The notes beneath the pieces were generated by a model, which had not been told where the DNA came from, made no database searches, and saw only the letters and a program-made list of their open reading frames with translations. A stretch of 64,000 nucleotides of DNA from assembly GCF_026343125.1 (NCBI RefSeq), contig NZ_JAPEMB010000001.1:7941501-8005500 (forward strand), in the 5' to 3' direction. Position numbers and translations under genes: made by a program. This DNA is from Streptomyces sp. NBC_00094. GTDB lineage: Bacteria; Actinomycetota; Actinomycetes; Streptomycetales; Streptomycetaceae. Of the stretch, positions 42,975 through 52,409 are shown piece after piece; position 1 is the stretch's first letter, and every line of letters begins with the position of its first letter.

Positions 42975-44141
42975 ATGACGACCCCTTCCGCCCTTGAGGC
43001 GTTCTCCAGCATGTCCGGCACCTCCGAGGCGTCCGGCCGTGCCGCGTACGAGGCCGCTCTCGACCACCTGCGCGAGGCGTCCCGTACGTACTACGGCGCG
43101 GGCTACAGCCTCATGGACGACGTCACGTACGACCGGCTGCGGCTGGAGGTGAAGGCCTGGGAGGAGCGCCACCCCGACGCCGTCGGCCCGGGGTCGCCCA
43201 CCGACCAGGTCGCGGACGGCGCCGCTCCCACCGGAGACGTCGCGCACACCACGCGGCTGCTCAGCCTCGACAACGTCTTCACCCCCGAGGAACTCGCGGC
43301 CTGGGGCGCCTCGCTCAAGCGCCGCCTGGGCCACGAGCCGACGGGCGGCTTCACCGTCGAACCGAAGATGGACGGCGCGGCCATCGCCGCCCGCTACCGC
43401 GACGGACGTCTCGTGCAGGTCATCACCCGGGGCGACGGCACGCAGGGCGAGGACGTCAGCCACGTCATCGGCACCATCGTCGGCCTTCCCGAGCAGCTGC
43501 CCCTCCCCGTCACCTTCGAGGCCCGGGGCGAAGTCCTCTTCACCCAGCAGCAGTTCGAGGAGGCGAACGAACTGCGTACCGCGCACGGCGGCGCCGTCTT
43601 CGCCAACCCGCGCAACGGCGCGGCGGGCACCCTGCGGGCCAAGGACCGTCCGTACCAGCCGACGATGACGTTCTGGGCGTACGGCGCGGTCGAACTCGAC
43701 GGCGAGGGCGAGGCGTTCCTCCCCGCCGGGGCCACGCACGCCGAGACGCTGGCCGCGGTGGCGCGGGCAGGCGTGGGGACGACGGCCGAGACCCCGGCCG
43801 GACTGCACGTCGTCGACACCCTCGACGAGGCACGGCGGAAGGTCGACGAGATCGCCGCCATGCGCGCCCGGCTGCCCTTCGGCATCGACGGCGTCGTCAT
43901 CAAGGCCGACAGCGTCGCCGAGCAGACGGCCGTGGGAGTCGGCAGCCGCTTCCCGTACTGGGCCGTCGCCTACAAACTCCCCGCCGTCGAGCGGCAGACC
44001 GTGCTCCGGGACGTGATCTGGGAGGTGGGCCGGACGGGCGTGCTCGCACCCACCGCCGTGCTCGCCCCGGTGGAGCTCGACGGATCCACGGTCACCCGCG
44101 CCACCCTGCTTCTGTCGGGGAGCGCGATTCTGCGCGGCTGA
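42975..44141 (+). pseudogene. ligA: NAD-dependent DNA ligase, N-terminal fragment (interrupted)
   Basis: First 378 codons of a LigA-type DNA ligase, then 10 foreign codons (LLSGSAILRG) and a stop supplied by the inserted element. The Ia and adenylation domains are present: YHAGYS-like YYGAGYSLMDDVTYDRL, LSLDNVF, the catalytic lysine in VEPKMDGAAIAARY (KxDG), and FGIDGVVIK. It stops inside the OB-fold boundary at the conserved RATLHN. The adenylation domain could fold but could not ligate without OB, HhH and BRCT parts. This is likely a second ligase; another full ligA elsewhere in the genome is expected. Confidence 0.9.
44103..44109 (+). repeat. Left ACCCTGC of the insertion site
   Basis: ACCCTGC at 44103-44109 recurs at 51291-51297. 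It is the last sequence that belongs to the ligase frame (Thr-Leu) before foreign sequence starts, and marks the left junction of the element. Confidence 0.8.
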
Positions 44142-44319
44142 GTGAGTCTCAATCGGTGCAGCTCAGATGCCTTACGCGTCGGAGGTTATCGAGTGCAACA
44201 GATGTTGTGCAAGAGTGTCACGCTAACCCCGAGAAGATGGTCGACTGCTCGACTGACGTCACCTCAGCCTCTCTTCCTCTGGTGTAGATTCCATCGGTTG
44301 CTGGGGGGCAGCAGGAGGA

Positions 44320-44510
44320 CCGTTGGCGGCTCGACAGGGTGCCCGCTGACCGCGGCTACGACCGCAATAGATCAACGCCTGGTCCAGGCGAAGGGCATCA
44401 CACCTGTCATCGCCAGGCTGTCCGGACTCGGAGCCCACCGCTGGATGGTCGGGCGGGCCATCGCCTGACTGCCACCTTCGCCGAGGACAACGCGACCCAT
44501 CCCTGGCCGC
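44320..44510 (+). pseudogene. IS5-family transposase remnant
   Basis: Two frames together recall the end of a Streptomyces IS5-type DDE transposase: PADRGYDRN in one frame, then AKGITPVIARLSGLGAHRWMVGRAIA in another, matching the usual ADRGYD...R(G)I.PVIARR....LG..RWVVER..AW pattern. Ser/Met replacements, a frameshift and a stop make it non-functional. The remainder of 44142-44673 is non-coding; it includes a near-palindrome around 44195-44210 (GCAACA-ga-TGTTGTGC). Confidence 0.6.
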
Positions 44511-44673
44511 CACCTCCAACGTCCTTGCGCGCCCTATCAGACCCTGGCGTGGCGCCCAGCGACGTGAAGATCAGCAGTCACATGGCTACTCTGAGAGGAG
44601 AGGGCCGCGAGGTCCTGGAAGTCAGACCGATGGTACGCGGCGCCGCCTTACCAACGGCATCCGAGGCCGAGCC

Positions 44674-46398
44674 ATGGAATATCAAAAGCTAGCTCCGCTG
44701 CTTAGGATTGCCTACAAGGAGTACCTTGATGGGGATGTTCAAACTCTAAGAAGGCGATCCAATGCTCTAGGTTTCGCACACGTCGATGAAGCTATCGAGA
44801 ATTCTCTGATGCTCATTTCTCTGGAGTGCGATCCGGGCGCCTCCCTTGATGAGCTCTGCGACGACTTTGGATTAATCCTACGGCGCGGCAGCGGTGCGTC
44901 CATACGCACGGGAATAGCACCCATCAGCTCCATCTCTGCCATTACTGACTCCCCGAGCGTGAGGTACGTCGCCTCTTCGCCGCCGCTGCGATCCAAAATA
45001 GATGATGCAGCCAGAACGATTGGGATTAATCCCTTAAGAGGCAGAGGCGATAACCCCGACCTGGATGGATCGAATGTCATCGTCGGGATCATTGACTCGG
45101 GGATTGATGCAGGCCACCCGGCCTTTCAGGGGCGAATCGACAGGGTCTGGGATCAGAGCGTCCCCGGGGATGGCGTCCCAGGGGCAGCCTATGGAGTCGA
45201 GCTGACAGGACCTCAAATCCACCAGTGCAGGGACGTCGACGGGCACGGGACACATGTGGCTGGAATTGCAGCTGGCGCCGGCCTCTATCTCGGCGTCGCA
45301 CCTGCTGCGCGGCTTGTGATCGTAAAGTTGCCCGAGGTGAAGTCTGGCAATATGCTGCTAGATGGAGTCGACTACATTTTCAGGTATGCCGACCAGGTCG
45401 AGATGCCTGCCGTAGTTAACATAAGCCTCGGTAATCACTTTGGCCCCCACGATGGCACAAGCCACTTCTCAGGGCGAGTCAACGAACTGACCGAGGAGGG
45501 GCGAATTATTTGCTGTGCGGCAGGAAATGAGGGCCTCGATGTCATTCATTCTGGGCCGACGCTTGTGGATGGAAAAGTCAGCGACGTATATCTGCACCCA
45601 GTTAAGGGCGATACTTATGTTTCCGGGTGGTACTCCGCAGAGGACGACATAGGCGTGTCAGTAGTATCCCCTTCTGGGGGTACCACTGACATCGAGCATG
45701 GGCAATACTCTGCCAGCGCCTGGACGTTTCCCGATGGGACGGTGGAAATTTCCCGGGGAGATGGCCCGGGTGGCGATCGTAGTATTGAGCTAGTTTTTAA
45801 GAACGTCAGGCCTCACGATTTTATGGGCACGCAAGTCGTTTGGAACATTCGCCTACACGGCCGGGCAATTAGAAAAGGTCGAGTCGATCTTTGGGTGGAA
45901 GACGAAGGTGGGTCGCGATTCGCTGGACCTGACGCAAACTCATCCATGACGGTGTGTCAACCTGCTGACGCAAACTCCGCCGTTGCTGTTGCTGCATACA
46001 CGACGAAAGTTGGGTGGACTAGCGCCAACGGCGCACGAATGAAAGCCAGGTTCAAACTTAACGACGTCTGCGATTTCAGCAGCGAGGGGCCGCGTCGCGA
46101 TGGTGCTAGCAAGCCAGATGTGACAGCCCCTGGGGCGGTAATAGTTTCTTGCCGTTCGAACCATGCTCAGATGGATGCACATAGCGTGATTGACGCCGAG
46201 CATTGCGTTATGTACGGAACCAGCATGGCGGCCCCGTTTGTCTCAGGAGCCGTGGCCCTCATGCTGCAGGCGGACCCAACGCTTGCCCCTGCGGCTGTCA
46301 TCAGTAAGCTTAGTGCCCTCAGCTCCGTGCCTGCCCATCCATCAGGCACGTTCCACCCTAAGTGGGGGTATGGGCTTGTGGATCTATCCCAAATCTGA
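44674..46398 (+). CDS. Cytosolic S8 (subtilisin-like) serine protease, element cargo
   Basis: 574-aa subtilase without signal peptide or TM segment. The triad is complete: Asp in VGIIDSGIDAGHP (~135), His in DGHGTHVAGIA (~190), oxyanion Asn in VVNISLGNHF region and Ser in YGTSMAAPFVSGA (~515). Residues 1-115 hold a helical segment and a region ending ITDSPSVRYVASSPPLRS, which resembles a built-in propeptide. A ~150-aa insertion lies between the His and Ser parts. Base composition is clearly lower in GC than the flanks, and codon use is less biased, indicating recent transfer. The next gene, 10 bp on, encodes a small I9-like protein. Confidence 0.88.
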   Translation: MEYQKLAPLLRIAYKEYLDGDVQTLRRRSNALGFAHVDEAIENSLMLISLECDPGASLDELCDDFGLILRRGSGASIRTGIAPISSISAITDSPSVRYVASSPPLRSKIDDAARTIGINPLRGRGDNPDLDGSNVIVGIIDSGIDAGHPAFQGRIDRVWDQSVPGDGVPGAAYGVELTGPQIHQCRDVDGHGTHVAGIAAGAGLYLGVAPAARLVIVKLPEVKSGNMLLDGVDYIFRYADQVEMPAVVNISLGNHFGPHDGTSHFSGRVNELTEEGRIICCAAGNEGLDVIHSGPTLVDGKVSDVYLHPVKGDTYVSGWYSAEDDIGVSVVSPSGGTTDIEHGQYSASAWTFPDGTVEISRGDGPGGDRSIELVFKNVRPHDFMGTQVVWNIRLHGRAIRKGRVDLWVEDEGGSRFAGPDANSSMTVCQPADANSAVAVAAYTTKVGWTSANGARMKARFKLNDVCDFSSEGPRRDGASKPDVTAPGAVIVSCRSNHAQMDAHSVIDAEHCVMYGTSMAAPFVSGAVALMLQADPTLAPAAVISKLSALSSVPAHPSGTFHPKWGYGLVDLSQI

Positions 46399-46408
46399 GG
46401 GGCTAGAC

Positions 46409-46705
46409 GTGAGTCAGGGGAAGCTCAGGGGGCGGCTGCGGCTAGCGTTGATGTCTCCCGCAGATGCCAGCGATGACCGGCTGCTGGTCTACATTGAGCT
46501 TGCAGACGTTCCGTCCCCTGAGCAGGTTGCTTTGCTGCGCCAGGTTGGCGCCACCGGAACGATCGAGGGCCACAAGATCATTACCGCGTCGATGAGCAAG
46601 GGCGAGATCGAGCCCCTCTCCCGCGAGCCGTGGGTGATATCAATATCACTCTCCGAAATGCTGCGGATGCTTTCTTCCGAGCCGGCCAGTCACTCGGCTA
46701 CTTGA
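46409..46705 (+). CDS. Small partner of the subtilase, I9 propeptide/inhibitor-like
   Basis: 98-aa protein. The GTG at 46409 has GAGGGG upstream and lies 10 bp past the subtilase stop, so the two are one transcript. The core LLVYIELADVPSPEQVALLRQVGA and the end MSKGEIEPLSREPWVISISL-SEMLRML follow the pattern of the inhibitor_I9 subtilisin propeptide, where a beta-strand/helix fold ends with residues that block the active site. I infer a trans-acting chaperone or inhibitor of the protease. Homology is by pattern only. Confidence 0.68.
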   Translation: MSQGKLRGRLRLALMSPADASDDRLLVYIELADVPSPEQVALLRQVGATGTIEGHKIITASMSKGEIEPLSREPWVISISLSEMLRMLSSEPASHSAT

Positions 46706-46929
46706 GAGCCGGGACGTCTCCTGCCCGCTCATTAGGTGGTCTGGCCGCTGCAACTGATCTTCGGGCTCTGGAGACCTGTGGATGGTCACGCATGGCGCGT
46801 CCAGTGAATCAGACCACGTAGCTTCGCATAGTAGTCACACACCGTCTCCAGGGCGAAGATGATGTGATCATCGGGCACTGCTGGCCTGGGTCGAGTCGAC
46901 GGCCGTGGACCTGGGTGGAGAGCTGAGAG

Positions 46930-46958
46930 GGACGCCTCCCCAATGACGGGAGGCGTCC
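46930..46958 (-). terminator. Terminator of the tnp operon
   Basis: GGACGCCTCCC (46930-46940) pairs with GGGAGGCGTCC (46948-46958), ending 8 bp from the tnpC-like stop. The remaining 46706-46929 shows no gene. Confidence 0.75.
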
Positions 46959-46966
46959 TCTGGTGG

Positions 46967-47509
46967 TCAGCCAGCCTGGTTGAGGGCTCGAGTCAGTTCG
47001 CGGTTGGTGGACCGGGCTGCGTCCAGATCCTCCACGGCCTCATCGAGCTTGAGCTTGAGGTCTCCCCTTTCCTGCTCAAGTTGGACGATTCTCTGCTGGA
47101 GCTTGTCTACGCCGTCGGGGGCACCGAGTCCGGATTCGCTCCAGGTCTGCTCGCCCATGAGCTGCGACAGCCGCTGCTCCAAGAGGCCGATCCGGCCCAT
47201 CAGTCTTGCGTTGCGCTCATTCGCGGCGGCCAGATCGGCCATCAAGGAGGCCCGTGAGACCCCGGCTCCCTTCACAGCGCCTTCGGCAGGGCTCTGCTCA
47301 GCTGTATGGATCTGTGTCAGCAGGTCGCGGTGGCGGTAGAGGAACGTGCGGTCAACGCCCGCGCGTCGGGCCACTGCGGTCACCGATACCTCCTCGCCCG
47401 CGGCCTGGAGGTCGCGAAGCGACTGCTCGACCCGAGTGCGGCGGCGCTCGGTGTCGGCCTGCCGGCCGCGGACCATGGCGTCCGTGCGGGGGGAGCCGGT
47501 CTTGCTCAT
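46967..47509 (-). CDS. tnpC: TnpC-like (DUF6262-type) HTH and coiled-coil protein
   Basis: 180-aa accessory protein of the recombinase set. Residues ~35-65 form an HTH (VSVTAVARRAGVDRTFLYRH); residues ~95-175 form a long coiled coil (NERNARLMGRIGLLEQRLSQL, LQQRIVQLEQERGDLKLKL). Proteins of this type are found next to TnpA/TnpB-like recombinases and are thought to set integration orientation or frequency, as TnpC does in Tn554. It starts 3 bp after the second recombinase frame ends. Confidence 0.78.
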   Translation of the reverse strand: MSKTGSPRTDAMVRGRQADTERRRTRVEQSLRDLQAAGEEVSVTAVARRAGVDRTFLYRHRDLLTQIHTAEQSPAEGAVKGAGVSRASLMADLAAANERNARLMGRIGLLEQRLSQLMGEQTWSESGLGAPDGVDKLQQRIVQLEQERGDLKLKLDEAVEDLDAARSTNRELTRALNQAG

Positions 47510-47512
47510 CGG

Positions 47513-49982
47513 TCAGGGCCTCTCCGGTCGAACGTCCGGCAACGGCTGGCGGACGCTGGGCATGCCGAGCATGACAGCCCTACTCTTGCGGATCGTCACC
47601 ATCGCCTCCTGCACCTGGTCCTGTTCGTCTGGCGCGAGCTCGGCCAGCGTGTCCTTCACGTTCGCGACCAGCCGCCGGACCCGCCGGATCTCCTCGTGCG
47701 AGGGCATCGCCTCCGCCTTGGCCCACTCGTCAGCCGTGGTCATCGCGGCGATCCGCTCGCGGGTCTGCAGCAAGCTCGACAGATACGTCTCCAGCTCGGG
47801 CAAGTACGACACGTCGGTGCTGAAGTGGTCGCAGCCCGCGCAGCGGAACCGGATCGGGCAGTCGCCCCCGCCCGCCTGGACGTTGGATGGCTCGCTGCAT
47901 CGGCCGAACGGCACCGCGACCGCTTCCAGGTTCTGCCGCACGTGCTCAGAGTCCAGCAGCTGCTTCGCCTCCCGCCAGATACGGTTGCCGTGGCGGTCGA
48001 AGTGGAACCTGGCGACCGCGTCCACCGCCTTGCGAGTCCGCTCCTCGGTGATCCGGTAGTACCGGCGCGTCGACTCCAGAAGATCATGGTTCATGAGCTT
48101 GCGGAGCTGGTCGATCGGCACTCCCGCGTCTGCGTGCCGCTGGGCATAGCTGTGCCGGTAGGCGTACATCACGACCTTGGACCGATCGAACTCTGTTTTG
48201 CCGTCCTCCAGCAGCAGCAGCGGCGGCATAGCGGCCACCCAGTCGACGTGCCGGTCGCCGACCGTGCCCATCGCGATGGACTTGGTGCCGCGCGGGTTGC
48301 GGATCGGCGCCGGCAACAGTGCGAGTTTGGCTGTCGGCGTGTCCGGGAACCGTTCGCGAACCCGCTGCTGTTGGGCTCGGATCAGGTCAGCGGTCGCCTG
48401 CACGATGGGCAGTCGCAGACCGAGCCGCTTGCACTTGTATGTTCGTCCAGATCAGCTCGAACTTCCCCGTCGAGTCGGTGACCAGGCAGTCCCACTCCAG
48501 TGTGCAGATCTCATCGGGCCGCCGCCCAGTATCGATCATCAAGTCGATGGCCACCCTGACTTCGGGCGAAGACATCTTCTCCAGGACGTCCAGGTATCCA
48601 CAGACTTGCCGCATCACCCCTGGCGGTAGGTCCCGGGGCTTCTTGCGCTTGTCCTCCTTGGGGATGTCCACAGCGCGCAGGGCGAAGTCCTCTGAGACGC
48701 CGGCCATTGGCCCGCCTGGGCGGGTCGCGCCCAGAGCCCGGGTGCCGTTCAGGACTTTGCGCAGCATCCGGCAGGTATTCCGGCGCAGGTTCTCTGTCAT
48801 GTCGTCGTCCTGGCGGCTCACCTGGAAGGTCAGTCGGCCCAGGAAGTTCTCGATGTCTGCCCGAGCCAGGCCAGTCGCCACGTCACCGCGGTCCTCGCGG
48901 TGGGCACGCAGGCTCGTCGACAGCCGCCCGGCCGAGTTGATGTGGGCCTGCAGGAACCGGGTGGCGCTCTTGCCGTGGTGGCGGGGCAGCTCGTCGACGG
49001 TCCACATCATCACTGCCTCACGCAGCCACCCCTGGCTGATGCAGGTGAAGTCCAGCACCCCTCGATGCCCCCACGCCCGCGCGTCCCAGCGGTCGGGTTT
49101 GCGTCGCTCCACCTCGGGGTCCAGTAGTGCGTGCACCACATGGTCCCGCAGCAACCGAGTGTTGAGCGCTGCGGTGTTCTTCCGGTCCGGGCCGATGTCC
49201 TCGGGGAGGCTCATCAGCGACGTCAACTCCTGGCGGCGAATCCAGTTGACCGCCGACCGCAGGATGTGGGGCGGGACCTTGATCTCGTGTCCGATGCGTT
49301 CCTGCAGAGCGAACAGCACTTGGGCCACCACCAGTGGAGCCAGCCCCAGCAGGGGCACCTCCCCGGGATACGACGGCGCCGGGGCCTCCGTCCGCACCCA
49401 CCGTGCTTCGTCGGCTGCCTCCGGCTCGCCGTCCCGCACGAGCCGCTTCCACTTGGTCATGTGTGCCTGGCAGTACGGACTTGTCGTCAGTTCCCGCTCT
49501 CGCAGGCACGCGACCACCCCGCAACTCCCCAGCGGAGGCATCGGTTTGACCGACGGATGAGCGAAGAACTCCTCCTGCGGCAAGCCGAGTTTGCGGAACC
49601 GGCTGCGATGCGGCCCGCACAGTTTGGCAACTGAACTGGCCCACATCCGCGCGCAGCTGGGAACCGCACAGCGCTGCCGTGGCTGCTTCTTCTCGGCTGC
49701 CTGACTGACCAGGAAGTCCTCCATCGAGAGCTTGGATCGGTTCCAGCTCTTCTGGCAGGAGTGGCACAACCCCGACAAAAGGGTCGCCCCCGCCTCGCAC
49801 TGAGAGTTGACGCACGGAGCCCACGCCAGAAGGGTGTGGCCCGGCTTGATGACCAGCGTCTGCCGGTCCTCGTCCCAGCCAGCCTCGGCCAAGAACTGCG
49901 GGTCCAAGCGCGCTCTGAAGCGTTCCAGCTCCGGCGAGGAGGTATACGACGCTTCCACGCCATGAACAGTGCCAGCCCTCAT
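47513..49982 (-). pseudogene. tnpB: TnpB-like tyrosine recombinase, frameshifted
   Basis: Two overlapping frames (48387-49982 and 47513 to about 48436) together code a ~820-residue recombinase of the TnpB class. The N-terminal half has three Cys/His zinc motifs (CVNSQC/CHSC, CAVPSC/CGPH, CGVVAC/CQAH). The first catalytic Arg is in IDTGRRPDEICTLEW; the other frame carries YRHSYAQRHADAGVPIDQL, MNHDLLESTRRYY and a zinc cluster near the end. Removing one C in ATACAAGTGC near 48437 joins them through NIKCKRLGLRLPI, as expected for the family. It is either a real inactivating frameshift or a base-call error. The start overlaps tnpA by ATGA. Confidence 0.82.
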
Positions 49983-51166
49983 CGCTGCACCTGCGTGTCT
50001 GTGTCCAGCAGGCGCGGAGACGGGACCCGCTCGACGGCCGCACGCAGCCGTTGGGGATCCGGATGCAGATAGGGAGCAAGCGATTCGGGCGACTCATGGC
50101 CCATCAGCTCCGACAACTCGTCCCACTCCGCGCCCGCATCTCGGGCGTTGCTGGCGAAGGCGTGGCGGAGTTGGTGGGGTCGGACCCTTCGCGCCAGGCC
50201 GGCCCGTTCGCTGAGTGCGGTCAGCAGTTCGTTCACGGCCCGCGGTGGCATCGGCGCCCCCAGCGGAGCCCGGAACAGGTTCACGAGCACGAAGTCGCAT
50301 GCCGCAGCTGCCCGGCAGGCCAGCCGCTCCATGGCGTAGTGGTCGTGAGCCCGCACCAGCAATCCGTCGACGGGCACGACACGCTCGCGTCGGGACTTCG
50401 CCCACGCTCCGTTCGGGTTCAACTCCCGCCGCACCACATGCAGGTGGGCTCGGGAGACCTGGCAGCCCAGCGAGGAGGAGTCGAGCAGAAAATGCATGTC
50501 CTCCCGCCGCAAGCCCACCAGCTCACCCCGCCGCAGACCGGAACGGGCCATGAGCAGGATCATCAGCCGGTCACGGGCCGACCGACAGGCTCGAAGCAGT
50601 GCCACGATCTCCTCATCGCTCGCCCGGTCCACCGGCCGCTTCGGTTCCTTCATGCGATGCCGGGCCCCGAGCCGCAGTTCCGTCCCGGCGTTCTCTCCCC
50701 GAGCCACGGCCGGCAAATCCGCCGTCGACGCAAGATCGAACAGCACGGGAAGCACCCATCCCGGGGCGTCCTTGTGCGTGACAGCCTCCGCGACCATCCC
50801 CCGCACTGCGGTCAACACTGCATTGACGCGCTTCTCGCTCCGGGCCGGCTTCGCGCCAGGACCGAGCATCAGCGCCGCCCCCAACGACGGCTCGACACCG
50901 GAGACTGATTTTGGCGCGTACCGCAGCCACGTCATGAACAGGCCCAGATCCGGCGCCGCGGTCCGCCAGTCGCGATCCGTGCGTGCGCACCAGCGCAGGA
51001 ACAGTGCAAGCGCGTACGCGTACGTCTCCGTCGTCGACTCGGCCCCGTTCTTCCCGAAGCGCACGTGCCGCAGAAACCTGTCCGCAGCCGCCACCGGGAC
51101 CAACGACTCGTCCAACACGGTCCAGTACCGCTGCCCTGACGGCAGGGTCACCGCGAATGCTCTCAC
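49979..51166 (-). CDS. tnpA: TnpA-like tyrosine recombinase
   Basis: 395-aa site-specific tyrosine recombinase. The GTG at 51166 has GAGGGAG upstream and gives RAFAVTLPSGQRYWTVLDES; the longer frame is implausible. The SAM-like core-binding domain is at ~45-130. The catalytic residues are visible: Arg in ARSGLRRGELVGLR, His-x-x-Arg in RPHQLRHAFAS, His in LMGHES and Tyr in SLAPYLHPD. It is first in the leftward recombinase operon, 131 bp from the right end, and appears intact. Confidence 0.87.
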   Translation of the reverse strand: MRAFAVTLPSGQRYWTVLDESLVPVAAADRFLRHVRFGKNGAESTTETYAYALALFLRWCARTDRDWRTAAPDLGLFMTWLRYAPKSVSGVEPSLGAALMLGPGAKPARSEKRVNAVLTAVRGMVAEAVTHKDAPGWVLPVLFDLASTADLPAVARGENAGTELRLGARHRMKEPKRPVDRASDEEIVALLRACRSARDRLMILLMARSGLRRGELVGLRREDMHFLLDSSSLGCQVSRAHLHVVRRELNPNGAWAKSRRERVVPVDGLLVRAHDHYAMERLACRAAAACDFVLVNLFRAPLGAPMPPRAVNELLTALSERAGLARRVRPHQLRHAFASNARDAGAEWDELSELMGHESPESLAPYLHPDPQRLRAAVERVPSPRLLDTDTQVQR

Positions 51167-51207
51167 CTGGTGTTCTCCCTCGCGTGGTGTACGTCTCGCA
51201 ACGTGAG

Positions 51208-51225
51208 CTACACCTACACAAAGGT
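51208..51225. promoter_or_regulatory. Inverted repeat near the right end of the element
   Basis: In the 131-bp right end ACACCT and AGGTGT face each other across 6 nt (ACACCTacacaaAGGTGT, close to 51210-51227). It may be a recombinase arm site or the tnpA operator. Confidence 0.3.
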
Positions 51226-51290
51226 GTTGCGTACAGACCCTGTAGAGACTCCCATGCCACGTCACACCACAGAGCAGTGGCCCCTACAAA

Positions 51291-52253
51291 ACCCTGCACA
51301 ACCCGGCCGACATCCTGCGGCGCGACCTCCACCTCGGCGACACCGTGACCGTCCACAAGGCCGGCGACATCATCCCGCGTGTCCAGGCCGTCGTCGTCGA
51401 ACTCCGCCCGCAGGACGCCACGCCGGTCCCGCTGCCCGAGCAGTGCCCCCACTGCGGCGGGGACATCGACAGGAGCCAGGAGCGGTGGCGCTGCGCGAAG
51501 GGCACCGCCTGCGCGCTCGCGCCGCTGATCGAATACGCCGCCGGGCGCGACATCCTCGACATCGACGGTCTGGGCAGGAAGTACGTCGACGCACTCATCG
51601 CCGGCGGGGACGTGCAGGACGTCGCCGACCTGTTCACCCTCACCGAGCAGCAGCTCACCGCCGCTTCCGGCAGCGCCAAGCGGGGCGCGAAGCTGGCCGA
51701 GCAGATCGAGCTCGCCAAGTCCCGCCCCCTCAGCCGGGTCTTCTGCGCACTGGGCATACCCGGCACGGGCCGCAGCATGTCCCGCCGCGTCGCCGCCCAC
51801 TTCGGCACCATGGAGGCCATCCGGGCGGCCGACGCGGAGACCCTGCAGGACGTCGAGGGCATCGGCACCGAGAAGGCCCCGGTCATCGTCGAGCAGGTCG
51901 CCGCACTCGCCCCGGTGATCGACAAGCTGATCGCGGCCGGCGTCACCATGACGGAGCCGCGGCAGCCGGCGTCCGAGCAGTCCGCCGAGGGCCCGCTCAC
52001 CGGCGCGACGGTCGTCGTCACTGGCAGGATGACCGGACCGCTCGACGGCTGGGGGCGCTCCGAGATGGGCGCGCTCATCGAGAAGGCGGGCGGCCGAGTG
52101 GGCAGCGGCGTCAACTCCCGGACCACCTATCTGGTCGCCGCCCCGTCAGCGAGCGGCAAGCCGAGCTCGAAGGCGGTCAAGGCCCAGGAGATCGGCGTCG
52201 AGGTCCTCACCCCGGAGGCCTTCGCCGCGCTCACCGCCGCCTACCTGGACTGA
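51291..52253 (+). pseudogene. ligA: NAD-dependent DNA ligase, C-terminal fragment
   Basis: Second part of the ligase, from ACC CTG CAC AAC (Thr-Leu-His-Asn) to the stop. It holds the end of the OB fold (GDTVTVHKAGDIIPRV), the four-Cys zinc finger (CPHCGG...CAKGTAC), the helix-hairpin-helix domain (ILDIDGLGRKYVDALIAGG; DVEGIGTEKA) and a BRCT domain (LTGATVVVTGRMTG to the end). No good start codon precedes it; VTVHKAGD is inside the OB fold. It continues the 42975-44108 frame exactly. Confidence 0.9.
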
Positions 52254-52409
52254 GTACGCGGAGCGCGGCCGACGGGCCCGCCCGGCACCGGCGGACGATC
52301 ACGCACGGCCGAGGGCCCCCATGCCAGAATGAGGACCTCTTCGTTCGTCCCGCGGTCCGTTCGCCCGCCGTCGTGCCCCGGACACCGGCCCCACCCCACC
52401 GAGGTTCCC

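Larger units (their letters stand above)
44110..51297. mobile_element. Tn554-like element inserted in the DNA ligase gene
   Basis: About 7.19 kb between two ACCCTGC copies; removing it with one copy restores an uninterrupted 696-aa ligase. At the right end, reading leftwards, are two tyrosine recombinase genes coupled by ATGA and a small HTH/coiled-coil gene, the tnpA-tnpB-tnpC order of Tn554. No terminal inverted repeats are obvious, as in Tn554. The left part holds an IS5 remnant and a lower-GC subtilase cargo. The second recombinase is frameshifted, so the element may now be fixed. Confidence 0.82.

Noticed and set aside
44142..44468. 108-aa ORF at the left end of the element
   Set aside because: Its only recognisable part is the end of an IS5 transposase in a broken frame, and its start is unrelated sequence.
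51345..52253. GTG-initiated 302-aa gene in the ligase C-terminal part
   Set aside because: The GTG lies inside the OB fold and has no ribosome site; the sequence continues the interrupted ligase frame upstream of it.
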